DNA from: Cherax quadricarinatus
Lineage: Eukaryota > Arthropoda > Malacostraca > Decapoda > Parastacidae
Direction: 5' to 3'
Assembly: GCF_038502225.1 (NCBI RefSeq)
Contig: NC_091391.1
Coordinates: 2,944,728-3,008,727, forward strand
Length of the DNA: 64,000 nt
This document shows positions 11,774 to 24,867 of the stretch, piece by piece; the stretch's first letter is position 1; the number at the start of each line of letters is the position of its first letter. Both the position numbers and the translations under genes were made by a program. Under the pieces are notes generated by a model. That model was not told the origin of the DNA, did no database searches, and saw only the letters and a program-made list of their open reading frames with translations.

Positions 11774-14700
11774 TGGGTGAATCGGCAAGCCAGGGAGAGA
11801 TCTGGGTGAATCGGCAAGCCAGGGAGAGATCTGGGTGAATCGGCAAGCCAGGGAGAGATCTGGGTGAATCGGCAAGCCAGGGAGAGATCTGGGTGAATCG
11901 GCAAGCCAGGGAGAGATCTGGGTGAATCGGCAAGCCAGGGAGACATCTGGGTGAATCGGCAAGCCAGGGAGAGATCTGGGTGAATCGGCAAGCCAGGGAG
12001 ACATCTGGGTGAATCGGCAAGATAGGGAGACATCTGGGTGAATCGGCAAGTCAGGAAGACATCTGGGTGAATCGGCAAGCCAGGGAGACATCTGGGTGAA
12101 TCGGCAAGCCAGGGAGACATCTGGGTGAATCGGCAAGCCAGGGAGACATCTGGGTGAATCGGCAAGCCAGGGAGACATCTGGGTGAATCGGCAAGCCAGG
12201 GAGAGATCTGGGTGAATAGGCAAGCCAGGGAGAGATCTGGGTGAATCGGCAAGCCAGGGAGAGATCTGGGTGAATCGGCAAGCCAGGGAGACATCTGGGT
12301 GAATCGGCAAGCCAGGGAGACATCTGGGTGAATCGGCAAGCCAGGGAGACATCTGGGTGAATCGGCAAGCCAGGGAGACATCTGGGTGAATCGGCAAGCC
12401 AGGGAGACATCTGGGTGAATCGGCAAGCCAGGGAGAGATCTGGGTGAATCGGCAAGCCAGGGAGACATCTGAGTGAATCGGCAAGCCAGGGAGAGATCTG
12501 GGTGAATCGGCAAGCCAGGGAGAGATCTGGGTGAACAAGCAAGCCAGGGAGACATCTGGGTGAATCGGCAAGCCAGGGAGACATCTGGGTGAATCGGCAA
12601 GCCAGGGAGAGATCTGGGTGAATCGGCAAGCCAGGGACAGATCTGGGTGAATCGGCAAGCCAGGGAGACATCTGGGTGAATCGACAAGCCAGGGAGAGAT
12701 CTGGGTGAATCGGCAAGCCAGGGAGAGATCTGGGTGAATCGGCAAGCCAGGGAGAGATCTGGGTGAATCGGCAAGCCAGGGAGACATCTGGGTGAATCGG
12801 CAAACCAGGGAGACATCTGGGTGAATCGGCAAGCCAGGGAGACATCTGAGTGAATCGGCAAGCCAGGGAGAGATCTGGGTGAATCGGCAAGCCAGGGAGA
12901 GATCTGGGTGAACCAGTAAGCCAGGGAGACATCTGGGTGAATCGGCAAGCCAGGGAGAGATCTGGGTGAATCGGCAAGCCAGGTAGAGATCTGGGTGAAT
13001 CGGAAAGCCCGGGAGACCTCTGGGTGAATCGGCAAGCCAGGGAGAGATCTGGGTGAATCGGCAAGCCAGGGAGACATCTGGGTGAATCGGCAAGCCAGGG
13101 AGAGATCTGGGTGAATCGGCAAGCCAGGGAGACATCTGGGTGAATCGGCAAGCCAGGGAGAGATCTGGGTGAATCGGCAAGCCAGGGAGACATCTGGGTG
13201 AATCGGCAAGCCAGGGAGAGATCTGGGTGAATCGGCAAGCCAGGGAGAGATCTGGGTGAATCGGCAAGCCAGGGAGACATCTGGGTGAATCGGCAAGCCA
13301 GGGAGACATCTGGGTGAATCGGCAAGCCAGGGAGACATCTGGGTGAATCGGCAAGCCAGGGAGACATCTGGGTGAATCGGCAAGCCAGGGAGAGATCTGG
13401 GTGAATCGGCAAGCCAGGGAGACATCTGGGTGAATCGGCAAGCCAGGGAGAGATCTGGGTGAATCGGCAAGCCAGGGAGAGATCTGGGTGAATCGGCAAG
13501 CCAGGGAGACATCTGGGTGAATCGGCAAGCCAGGGAGAGATCTGGGTGAATCGGCAAGCCAGGGAGACATCTGGGTGAATCGGCAAGCCAGGGAGAGATC
13601 TGGGTGAATCGGAAAGCCAGGGAGAGATCTGGGTGAATCGGCAAGCCAGGGAGAGATCTGGGTGAATCGGCAAGCCAGGGAGAGATCTGGGTGAATCGGC
13701 AAGCCATGGAGACATCTGGGTGAATCGGCAAGCCAGGGAGACATCTGGGTGAATCGGCAAGCCAGGGAGAGATCTGGGTGAATCGGCAATCCAGGGAGAC
13801 ATCTGAGTGAATCGGCAAGCCAGGGAGAGATCTGGGTGAATCGGCAAGCCAGGGAGAGATCTGGGTGAACCAGCAAGCCAGGGAGACATCTGGGTGAATC
13901 GGCAAGCCAGGGAGACATCTGGGTGAATCGGCAAGCCAGGGAGAGATCTGGGTGAATCGGCAAGCCAGGGAGAGATCTGGGTGAATCGGCAAGCCAGGGA
14001 GAGATCTGGGTGAATCGGCAAGCCAGGGAGAGATCTGGGTGAATCGGCAAGCCAGGGAGAGATCTGGGTGAATCGGCAAGCCAGGGAGACATCTGGGTGA
14101 ATCGGCAAGCCAGGGAGACATCTGGGTGAATCGGCAAGTCAGGGAGACATCTGGGTGAATCGGCAAGTCAGGAAGACATCTGTGTGAATCGGCAAGCCAG
14201 GGAGACATCTGGGTGAATCGGCAAGCCAGGGAGACATCTGGGTGAATCGGCAAGCCAGGGAGAGATCTGGGTGAATCGGAAAGCCAGGGAGACATCTGGG
14301 TGAATCGGCAAGCCAGGGAGACATCTGGGTGAATCGGCAAGCCAGGGAGAGATCTGGGTGAATCGGCAAGCCAGGGAGAGATCTGGGTGAATCGGCAAGC
14401 CAGGGAGAGATCTGGGTGAATCGGCAAGCCAGGGAGACATCTGGGTGAATCGGCAAGCCAGGGAGACATCTGGGTGAATCGGCAAGCCAGGGAGACATCT
14501 GGGTGAATCGGCAAGCCAGGGAGACATCTGGGTGAATCGGCAAGCCAGGGAGACATCTGGGTGAATCGGCAAGCCAGGGAGAGATCTGGGTGAATCGGCA
14601 AGCCAGGGAGACATCTGAGTGAATCGGCAAGCCAGGGAGAGATCTGGGTGAATCGGCAAGCCAGGGAGAGATCTGGGTGAACCAGCAAGCCAGGGAGACA

Positions 14701-17700
14701 TCTGGGTGAATCGGCAAGCCAGGGAGACATCTGGGTGAATCGGCAAGCCAGGGAGAGATCTGGGTGAATCGGCAAGCCAGGGAGAGATCTGGGTGAATCG
14801 GCAAGCCAGGGAGACATCTGGGTGAATCGACAAGCCAGGGAGAGATCTGGGTGAATCGGCAAGCCAGGGAGAGATCTGGGTGAATCGGCAAGCCAGGGAG
14901 AGATCTGGGTGAATCGGCAAGCCAGGGAGAGATCTGGGTGAATCGGCAAGCCAGGGAGAGATCTGGGTGAATCGGCAAGCCAGGGAGACATCTGAGTGAA
15001 TCGGCAAGCCAGGGAGAGATCTGGGTGAATCGGCAAGCCAGGGAGAGATCTGGGTGAACCAGTAAGCCAGGGAGACATCTGGGTGAATCGGCAAGCCAGG
15101 GAGACATCTGGGTGAATCGGCAAGCCAGGGAGAGATCTGGGTGAATCGGCAAGCCAGGGAGACATCTGGGTGAATCGGCAAGCCAGGGAGAGATCTGGGT
15201 GAATCGGCAAGCCAGGGAGACATCTGGGTGAATCGGCAAGCCAGGGAGAGATCTGGGTGAATCGGCAAGCCAGGGAGACATCTGGGTGAATCGGCAAGCC
15301 AGGGAGAGATCTGGGTGAATCGGCAAGCCAGGGAGACATCTGGGTGAATCGGCAAGCCAGGGAGAGATCTGGGTGAATCGGCAAGCCAGGGAGAGATCTG
15401 GGTGAATCGGCAAGCCAGGGAGACATCTGGGTGAATCGGCAAGCCAGGGAGACATCTGGGTGAATCGGCAAGCCAGGGAGACATCTGGGTGAATCGGCAA
15501 GCCAGGGAGACATCTGGGTGAATCGGCAAGCCAGGGAGAGATCTGGGTGAATCGGCAAGCCAGGGAGACATCTGGGTGAATCGGCAAGCCAGGGAGAGAT
15601 CTGGGTGAATCGGCAAGCCAGGGAGAGATCTGGGTGAATCGGCAAGCCAGGGAGACATCTGGGTGAATCGGCAAGCCAGGGAGAGATCTGGGTGAATCGG
15701 CAAGCCAGGGAGACATCTGGGTGAATCGGCATGCCAGGGAGAGATCTGGGTGAATCGGCAAGCCAGGGAGAGATCTGGGTGAATCGGCAAGCCAGGGAGA
15801 GATCTGGGTGAATCGGCAAGCCAGGGAGAGATCTGGGTGAATCGGCAAGCCAGGGAGACATCTGGGTGAATCGGCAAGCCAGGGAGACATCTGGGTGAAT
15901 CGGCAAGCCAGGGAGAGATCTGGGTGAATCGGCAAGCCAGGGAGACATCTGAGTGAATCGGCAAGCCAGGGAGAGATCTGGGTGAATCGGCAAGCCAGGG
16001 AGAGATCTGGGTGAACCAGCAAGCCAGGGAGACATCTGGGTGAATCGGCAAGCCAGGGAGACATCTGGGTGAATCGGCAAGCCAGGGAGAGATCTGGGTG
16101 AATCGGCAAGCCAGGGAGAGATCTGGGTGAATCGGCAAGCCAGGGAGAGATCTGGGTGAATCGGCAAGCCAGGGAGACATCTGGGTGAATCGGCAAGCCA
16201 GGGAGAGATCTGGGTGAATCGGCAAGCCCGGGAGACATCTGGGTGAATCGGCAAGCCAGGGAGAGATCTCGGTGAATCGGCAAGCCAGGGAGACATCTGG
16301 GTGAATCGGCAAGCCAGGGAGAGATCTGGGTGAATCGGCAAGCCAGGGAGAGATCTGGGTGAATCGGCAAGCCAGGGAGACATCTGGGTGAATCGGCAAG
16401 CCAGGGAGACATCTGGGTGAATCGGCAAGCCAGGGAGACATCTGGGTGAATCGGCAAGCCCGGGAGACATCTGGGTGAATCGGCAAGCCAGGGAGAGATC
16501 TGGGCGAATCGGCAAGCCAGGGAGACATCTGGGTGAATCGGCAAGCCAGGGAGAGATCTGGGTGAATCGGCAAGACAGGGAGAGATCTGGGTGAATCGGC
16601 AAGCCAGGGAGACATCTGGGTGAATCGGCAAGCCAGGGAGAGATCTGGGTGAATCGGCAAGCCAGGGAGACATCTGGGTGAATCGGCAAGCCAGGGAGAG
16701 ATCTGGGTGAATCGGCAAGCCAGGGAGAGATCTGGGTGAATCGGCAAGCCAGGGAGACATCTGGGTGAATCGGCAAACCAGGGAGACATCTGGGTGAATC
16801 GGCAAGCCAGGGAGACATCTGGGTGAATCGGCAAGCCAGGGAGACATCTGGGTGAATCGGCAAGCCAGGGAGAGATCTGGGTGAATCGGCAAGCCAGGGA
16901 GAGATCTGGGTGAATCGGCAAGCCAGGGAGACATCTGGGTGAATCGGCAAGCCAGGGAGACATCTGGGTGAATCGGCAAGCCAGGGAGACATCTGGGTGA
17001 ACCAGCAAGCCAGGGAGACATCTGGGTGAACCAGCAAGCCAGGGAGACATCTGGGTGAACCAGCAAGCCAGGGAGACATCTGGGTGAACCAGCAAGCCAG
17101 GGAGACATCTGGGTGAACCAGCAAGCCAGGGAGACATCTGGGTGAACCAGCAAGCCAGGGAGACATCTGGGTGAACCAGCAAGCTAGGGAGACATCTGGG
17201 TGAACCAGAAAGCCAGGGAGACATCTGGGTGAACCAGCAAGCCAGGGAGACATCTGGGTGAATGCAAGCCAGGGAGACATCTGGGTGAATCGGCAAGCCA
17301 GGGAGACATCTGGGTGAATCGGCAAGCCAGGGAGAGATCTGGGTGAACCAGCAAGCCAGGGAGACATCTGGGTGAACCAGCAAGCCAGGGAGACATCTGG
17401 GTGAACCAGCAAGCCAGGGAGACATCTGGGTGAACCAGCAAGCTAGGGAGACATCTGGGTGAACCAGAAAGCCAGGGAGACATCTGGGTGAACCAGCAAG
17501 CCAGGGAGACATCTGGGTGAATCGGCAAGCCAGGGAGACATCTGGGTGAATCGGCAAGCCAGGGAGACATCTGGGTGAATCGGCAAGCCAGGGAGACATC
17601 TGGGTGAATCGGCAAGCCAGGGAGACATCTGGGTGAACCAGCAAGCCAGGGAGACATCTGGGTGAATCGGCAAGCTAGGGAGACATCTGGGTGAACCAGC

Positions 17701-18420
17701 AAGCCAGGGAGACATCTGGGTGAACCAGCAATCCAGGGAGACATCTGGGTGAACCAGCAAGCCAGGGAGACATCTTGGTGAACCAGCAAGCCAGGGAGAC
17801 ATCTGGGTGAACCAGCAAGCTAGGGAGACATCTGGGTGAACCAGCAAGCCAGGGAGACATCTGGGTGAACCAGCAAGCCAGGGAGACATCTGGGTGAACC
17901 AGCAAGCCAGGGAGACATCTGGGTGAACCAGCAAGCCAGGGAGACATCTGGGTGAACCAGCAAGCCAGGGAGACATCTGGGTGAACCAGCAAGCCAGGGA
18001 GACATCTGGGTGAACCAGCAAGCCAGGGAGACATCTGGGTGAATCGGCAAGCCAGGGAGACATCTGGGTGAATCGGCAAGCCAGGGAGACATCTGGGTGA
18101 ATCGGCAAGCCAGGGAGAGATCTGGGTGAACCAGCAAGCCAGGGAGACATCTGGGTGAACCAGCAAGCCAGGGAGACATCTGGGTGAACCAGCAAGCCAG
18201 GGAGACATCTGGGTGAACCAGCAAGCCAGGGAGACATCTGGGTGAACCAGCAAGCCAGGGAGACATCTGGGTGAACCAGCAAGCTAGGGAGACATCAGGG
18301 TGAACCAGAAAGCCAGGGAGACATCTGGGTGAACCAGCAAGACAGGGAGACATCTGGGTGAATCGGCAAGCCAGGGAGAGATCTGGGTGAATCGACAAGC
18401 CGGGGAGAGATCTGGGTGAA
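11774..18420. repeat. 29-bp minisatellite
   Basis: About 229 units with core GCAAGCCAGGGAGAGATCTG. Two common variants (GAGATCT and GACATCT) alternate irregularly. From about 16990 to 18370 most units read GAACCAGCAAGCC instead of GAATCGGCAAGCC. Unit length is not a multiple of 3, but three units make 87 bp with no stop on the minus strand, so all three minus frames stay open for kilobases. These frames are not genes. Confidence 0.97.
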
Positions 18421-18605
18421 TCGGCAAGCCAGGAAAAGATCAGGGTGGACCAGCAAGCCAGGGAAAGGTCTGGATGAACCAGCAAGCGGGGAAATGTCAG
18501 GGAGGACCAGCAAGCCAGGGAAATGTCTGGGTGGACCAGCAAGCCAGGGAAAGATCTGGGTGGACCAGCAAGCCAGGGAAATGTCTGGGTGGACCAGCAA
18601 GCCAG
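18421..18605. repeat. Transitional units between the 29-bp and 30-bp arrays
   Basis: Six heterogeneous units (for example GCAAGCCAGGGAAATGTCTG) with features of both neighbours: GACCAGCAAGCC as on the left, and AAA/GTC steps as on the right. They suggest one array evolved from the other. Confidence 0.85.
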
Positions 18606-19588
18606 GTAAAAGGTCAGAGTGACTCAGCAAGCCAGGTAAAAGGTCAGAGTGGCTCAGGAAGCCAAGTAAAAGGTCAGAGTGGCTCAGCAAGCCAAGTAAA
18701 AGGTCAGAGTGGCTCAGCAAGCCAGGTAAAAGGTCAGAGTGGCTCAGCAAGCCAGGTAAAAGGTCAGAGTGGCTCAGCAAGCCAGGTAAAAGGTCAGAGT
18801 GGCTCAGCAAGCCAGGTAAAAGGTCAGAGTGGCTCAGCAAGCCAGGTAAAAGGTCAGAGTGGCTCAGCAAGCCAGGTAATGGCTCAGCAAGCCAGGTAAA
18901 AAGTCAGAGTGGCTCAGCAAGCCAGGTAAAAGGTCAGAGTGGCTCAGCAAGCCAGGTAAAAGGTCAGAGTGGCCCAGCAAGCCAGGTAAAAGGTCAGAGT
19001 GGCTCAGCAAGCCAGGTAAAAGGTCAGAGTGGCTCAGCAAGCCAGGTAAAAGGTCAGAGTGGCTCAGCAGGCCAGGTAAAAGGTCAGAGTTGCCCAGCAA
19101 GCCAGGTAAAAGGTCAGAGTGGCTCAGCAAGCCAGGTAAAAGGTCAGAGTGACTCAGCAAGCCAGGTAAAAGGTCAGAGTGGCTCAGCAAGCCAGGTAAA
19201 AGGTCAGAGTGGCTCAGCAAGCCAGGTAAAAGGTCAGAGTGGCTCAGCAAGCCAGGTAAAAGGTCAGAGTGGCTCAGCAAGCCAGGTAAAAGGTCAGAGT
19301 GGCTCAGCAAGCCAGGTAAAAGGTCAGAGTGGCTCAGCAAGCCAGGTAAAAGGTCATAGTGGCTCAGGAAGCCAGGTAAAAGGCTAGAGTGGCTCAGCAA
19401 GCCAGGTAAAAGGTCAGAGTGGCTCAGCAAGCCAGGTAAAAGGCCAGAATGGCTCAGGAAGCCAGGTAAAAGGTCAGAGTGGCTCAGCAAGCCAGGTAAA
19501 AGGCCAGAATGGCTCAGCAAGCCAGGTAAAAGGCCAGAATGGCTCAGCAAGCCAGGTAAAAGGTCAGAGTGGCTCAGCAAGCCAGGTA
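18606..19588. repeat. 30-bp minisatellite
   Basis: About 32 units with core GCAAGCCAGGTAAAAGGTCA followed by GAGTGGCTCA. One unit is truncated near 18875. It shares CAGCAAGCCAGG with the 29-bp and (inverted) 31-bp arrays. It joins the 42-bp array through the sequence AAAGAC at 19588-19592. Confidence 0.96.
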
Positions 19589-22500
19589 AAGACTACAGCA
19601 CTCTTCACCAACTCCAGTACCGTAGTCTTGAAGACTACAGCACTCTTCACCAACTCCAGTACCGTAGTCTTGAAGACTACAGTACTCTTCACCAACTCCA
19701 GTACCGTAGTCTTGAAGACTACAGCACTCTTCACCAACTCCAGTACCGTAGTCTTGAAGACTCTTCACCAACTCTTCACCAACTCCAGTACCGTAGTCTT
19801 GAAGACTACAGCACTCTTCACCAACTCCAGTACCGTAGTCTTGAAGACTACAACACTCTTCACCAACTCCAGTACCGTAGTCTTGAAGACTACAGCACTC
19901 TTCACCAACTCCAGTACCGTAGTCTTGAAGACTACAGCACTCTTCACCAACTCCAGTACCGTAGTCTTGAAGACTACAACACTCTTCACCAACTCCAGTA
20001 CCGTAGTCTTGAAGACTACAGCACTCTTCACCAACTCCAGTACCGTAGTCTTGAAGACTACAGCACTCTTCACCAACTCCAGTACCGTAGTCTTGAAGAC
20101 TACAGCACTCTTCACCAACTCCAGTACCGTAGTCTTGAAGACTACAGCACTCTTCACCAACTCCAGTACCGTAGTCTTGAAGACTACAACACTCTTCACC
20201 AACTCCAGTACCGTAGTCTTGAAGACTACAGCACTCTTCACCAACTCCAGTACCGTAGTCTTGAAGACTACAGCACTCTTCACCAACTCCAGTACCGTAG
20301 TCTTGAAGACTACAGCACTCTTCACCAACTCCAGTACCGTAGTCTTGAAGACTACAGCACTCTTCACCAACTCCAGTACCGTAGTCTTGAAGACTACAGC
20401 ACTCTTCACCAACTCCAGTACCGTAGTCTTGAAGACTACAGTACTCTTCACCAACTCCAGTACCGTAGTCTTGAAGACTACAACACTCTTCACCAACTCC
20501 AGTACCGTAGTCTTGAAGACTACAGCACTCTTCACCAACTCCAGTACCGTAGTCTTGAAGACTACAGCACTCTTCACCAACTCCAGTACCGTAGTCTTGA
20601 AGACTACAGCACTCTTCACCAACTCCAGTACCGTAGTCTTGAAGACTACAGCACTCTTCACCAACTCCAGTACCGTAGTCTTGAAGACTACAACACTCTT
20701 CACCAACTCCAGTACCGTAGTCTTGAAGACTACAGTACTCTTCACCAACTCCAGTACCGTAGTCTTGAAGACTACAGCACTCTTCACCAACTCCAGTACC
20801 GTAGTCTTGAAGACTACAGCACTCTTCACCAACTCCAGTACCGTAGTCTTGAAGACTACAGCACTCTTCACCAACTCCAGTACCGTAGTCTTGAAGACTA
20901 CAGCACTCTTCACCAACTCCAGTACCGTAGTCTTGAAGACTACAGCACTCTTCACCAACTCCAGTACCGTAGTCTTGAAGACTACAGCACTCTTCACCAA
21001 CTCCAGTACCGTAGTCTTGAAGACTACAAACACTCTTCACCAACTCCAGTACCGTAGTCTTGAAGACTACAGCACTCTTCACCAACTCCAGTACCGTAGT
21101 CTTGAAGACTACAGCACTCTTCACCAACTCCAGTACCGTAGTCTTGAAGACTACAGCACTCTTCACCAACTCCAGTACCGTAGTCTTGAAGACTACAGCA
21201 CTCTTCACCAACTCCAGTACCGTAGTCTTGAAGACTACAGCTTCACTCTTCACCAACTCCAGTACCGTAGTCTTGAAGACTACAGCACTCTTCACCAACT
21301 CCAGTACCGTAGTCTTGAAGACTACAGCACTCTTCACCAACTCCAGTACCGTAGTCTTGAAGACTACAGCACTCTTCACCAACTCCAGTACCGTAGTCTT
21401 GAAGACTACAGTACTCTTCACCAACTCCAGTACCGTAGTCTTGAAGACTACAGCACTCTTCACCAACTCCAGTACCGTAGTCTTGAAGACTACAGTACTC
21501 TTCACCAACTCCAGTACCGTAGTCTTGAAGACTACAGCACTCTTCACCAACTCCAGTACCGTAGTCTTGAAGACTACATCACTCTTCACCAACTCCAGTA
21601 CCGTAGTCTTGAAGACTACAGTACTCTTCACCAACTCCAGTACCGTAGTCTTGAAGACTACATCACTCTTCACCAACTCCAGTACCGTAGTCTTGAAGAC
21701 TACAGCACTCTTCACCAACTCCAGTACCGTAGTCTTGAAGACTACAGTACTCTTCACCAACTCGAGTACCGTAGTCTTGAAGACTACATCACTCTTCACC
21801 AACTCCAGTACCGTAGTCTTGAAGACTACAGCACTCTTCACCAACTCCAGTACCGTAGTCTTGAAGACTACGGCACTCTTCACCAGCTCCAGTACCGTAG
21901 TCTTGAAGACTACAGCACTCTTCACCAGCTCCAGTACCGTAGTCTTGAAGACTACAGCACTCTTCACCAACTCCAGTACCGTAGTCTTGAAGACTACAGC
22001 ACTCTTCACCAACTCCAGTACCGTAGTCTTGAAGACTACAGCACTCTTCACCAACTCCAGTACCGTAGTCTTGAAGACTACAGCACTCTTCACCAACTCC
22101 AGTACCGTAGTCTTGAAGACTACAGCACTCTTCACCAACTCCAGTACCGTAGTCTTGAAGACTACAGCACTCTTCACCAACTCCAGTACCGTAGTCTTGA
22201 AGACTACAGCACTCTTCACCAACTCCAGTACCGTAGTCTTGAAGACTACGGCACTCTTCACCAACTCCAGTACCGTAGTCTTGAAGACTACAGCGCTCTT
22301 CACCAACTCCAGTACCGTAGTCTTGAAGACTACAGCACTCTTCACCAACTCCAGTACCGTAGTCTTGAAGACTACAGCACTCTTCACCAACTCCAGTACC
22401 GTAGTCTTGAAGACTACAGCGCTCTTCACCAACTCCAGTACCGTAGTCTTGAAGACTACAGCACTCTTCACCAACTCCAGTACCGTAGTCTTGAAGACTA

Positions 22501-24260
22501 CAGCACTCTTCACCAACTCCAGTACCGTAGTCTTGAAGACTACAGCACTCTTCACCAACTCCAGTACCGTAGTCTTGAAGACTACAGCACTCTTCACCAA
22601 CTCCAGTACCGTAGTCTTGAAGACTACAGCACTCTTCACCAACTCCAGTACCGTAGTCTTGAAGACTACAGTACAGTCTTGAAGACTACAGCACTCACCA
22701 ACTCCAGTACCGTAGTCTTGAAGACTACGGCACTCTTCACCAACTCCAGTACCGTAGTCTTGAAGACTACAGCACTCTTCACCAACTCCAGTACCGTAGT
22801 CTTGAAGACTACAGCACTCTTCACCAACTCCAGTACCGTAGTCTTGAAGACTACAGCACTCTTCACCAACTCCAGTACCGTAGTCTTGAAGACTACAACA
22901 CTCTTCACCAACTCCAGTACCGTAGTCTTGAAGACTACAACACTCTTCACCAACTCCAGTACCGTAGTCTTGAAGACTACAGCACTCTTCACCAGCTCCA
23001 GTACCGTAGTCTTGAAGACTACAACACTCTTCACCAACTCCAGTACCGTAGTCTTGAAGACTACAGCACTCTTCACCAACTCGAGTACCGTAGTCTTGAA
23101 GACTACAGCACTCTTCACCAACTCCAGTACCGTAGTCTTGAAGACTACAGCACTCTTCACCAACTCCAGTACCGTAGTCTTGAAGACTACAGCACTCTTC
23201 ACCAACTCCAGTACCGTAGTCTTGAAGACTACAGCACTCTTCACCAACTCGAGTACCGTAGTCTTGAAGACTACAGCACTCTTCACCAACTCCAGTACCG
23301 TAGTCTTGAAGACTACAGCACTCTTCACCAACTCCAGTACCGTAGTCTTGAAGACTACAGCACTCTTCACCAACTCCAGTACCGTAGTCTTGAAGACTAC
23401 AGCACTCTTCACCAACTCGAGTACCGTAGTCTTGAAGACTACAGCACTCTTCACCAACTCCAGTACCGTAGTCTTGAAGACTACAGCACTCTTCACCACC
23501 TCCAGTACCGTAGTCTTGAAGACTACAGCACTCTTCACCACCTCCAGTACCGTAGTCTTGAAGACTACAGCACTCTTCACCAACTCCAGTACCGTAGTCT
23601 TGAAGACTACAGCACTCTTCACCAGCTCCAGTACCGTAGTCTTGAAGACTACAGCACTCTTCACCACCTCCAGTACCGTAGTCTTGAAGACTACAGCACT
23701 CTTCACCAGCTCCAGTACCGTAGTCTTGAAGACTACAGCACTCTTCACCAGCTCCAGTACCGTAGTCTTGAAGACTACAGCACTCTTCACCAACTCCAGT
23801 ACCGTAGTCTTGAAGACTACAGCACTCTTCACCAACTCCAGTACCGTAGTCTTGAAGACTACGGCGCTCTTCACCAACTCCAGTACCGTAGTCTTGAAGA
23901 CTACAGCACTCTTCACCAACTCCAGTACCGTAGTCTTGAAGACTACAGCACTCTTCACCAACTCCAGTACCGTAGTCTTGAAGACTACAGCACTCTTCAC
24001 CAACTCCAGTACCGTAGTCTTGAAGACTACAGCACTCTTCACCAACTCCAGTACCGTAGTCTTGAAGACTACAACACTCTTCACCAACTCCAGTACCGTA
24101 GTCTTGAAGACTACAGCACTCTTCACCAACTCCAGTACCGTAGTCTTGAAGACTACGGCGCTCTTCACCAACTCCAGTACCGTAGTCTTGAAGACTACGG
24201 CGCTCTTCACCAACTCCAGTACCGTAGTCTTGAAGACTACGGCGCTCTTCACCAACTCCA
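19589..24260. repeat. 42-bp minisatellite with a palindrome in every unit
   Basis: About 111 units with core CTCTTCACCAACTCCAGTAC. Each unit junction forms the 17-nt dyad GTAGTCTTGAAGACTAC (8-bp arms, 1-nt centre). Irregular units occur near 19760, 21030, 21240, 22672 and 22690. The unit is 14 codons and stop-free in several frames on both strands, hence long spurious frames. Confidence 0.96.
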
Positions 24261-24363
24261 AGACTGAGGGACTGATTAACTCAATCTCCTTCTGATCTTC
24301 GCCACTCTGAGGTAAACTATTTCCACAATAAGGATACCCAAGTGTTACACATGTATCTAATTT
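24261..24363 (+). mobile_element. Penelope-like-associated repeat fragment (hammerhead part deleted)
   Basis: Aligns by eye with 38069-38200: both have CTGAGGGACTGATTA, a CTTC-CACTCT block, and GATACCCAAGTGTTACACAT followed by GT/AT and CTAATTT. About 35 nt present in the other copy, including CTGATGA...GAAAC, is missing here. It abuts the 42-bp array with no spacer. The Penelope link rests on the hammerhead-like motif in the sister copy and is inference. Confidence 0.5.
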
Positions 24364-24409
24364 CTCAACTTGTCGATTCTCTGGACCAATTATGTACCTC
24401 TGTGACTCC

Positions 24410-24442
24410 TTAACAACCGCCCACATAATGGGCGGTTGTTAA
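24410..24442. other. Perfect 14-bp hairpin
   Basis: TTAACAACCGCCCA at 24410-24423 is the exact reverse complement of TGGGCGGTTGTTAA at 24429-24442, with the 5-nt loop CATAA. Confidence 0.9.
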
Positions 24443-24549
24443 CTAACCTAACTAACTCTGGACTATTGGAAACAATAGCTTCACGTGACTTTACTAAGCA
24501 AAATCTCAACAAATTAAGGTACCCAGTGCCAGGATAATTATACAGAGGA

Positions 24550-24739
24550 TTATTATCGTATTTTTCCTCCCAGTCTTGGAAACTTAGCCTGCGCCTTATA
24601 CGCTCAATGTCAGAGTCAAGGGTAGGCTATGTGTTACGCTTCAGAATAAAGCAGGATGGTAATTACTCCTTGAATATAATTACTGATTTACCGTTATGAT
24701 ACTTCTGTTGTGCGCCTTATATGCTGGAAAATAGTGTTA
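24550..24739. mobile_element. Decayed MITE, same family as 32381-32578
   Basis: Shares with the 32.4-kb copy the internal blocks CTGCGCCTTATA...GCTCAA and GATTTAC.GTT.TGATACTT, and the right end TGCGCCTTATATGC.GGAAAATA. The left terminal repeat is degraded (TATCGTATTTTTCC). No coding capacity. Confidence 0.7.
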
Positions 24740-24867
24740 CTGAATTATACGTTGTCTCTGGGTCCAAAGTTATCGTATATACACTTGAAAAGGCTTCATC
24801 CGATCGGCTTGAAACTTTTTATCACTGGTGTATATTGTTACTTGGGGAAAATGATGCAACTCTTGGC

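Noticed and set aside
11726..18542. Minus-strand frames of up to 1885 codons over the 29-bp array
   Set aside because: All three minus frames stay open because the unit lacks stops, so coding selection is not needed to explain them.
19589..24260. CRISPR-like repeat-spacer layout
   Set aside because: The spacers between palindromes are the same sequence repeated, no cas-like genes exist, and the context is eukaryotic.
19574..24426. Plus and minus frames over the 42-bp array
   Set aside because: Same reason: a 14-codon stop-free unit, open in opposing strands.
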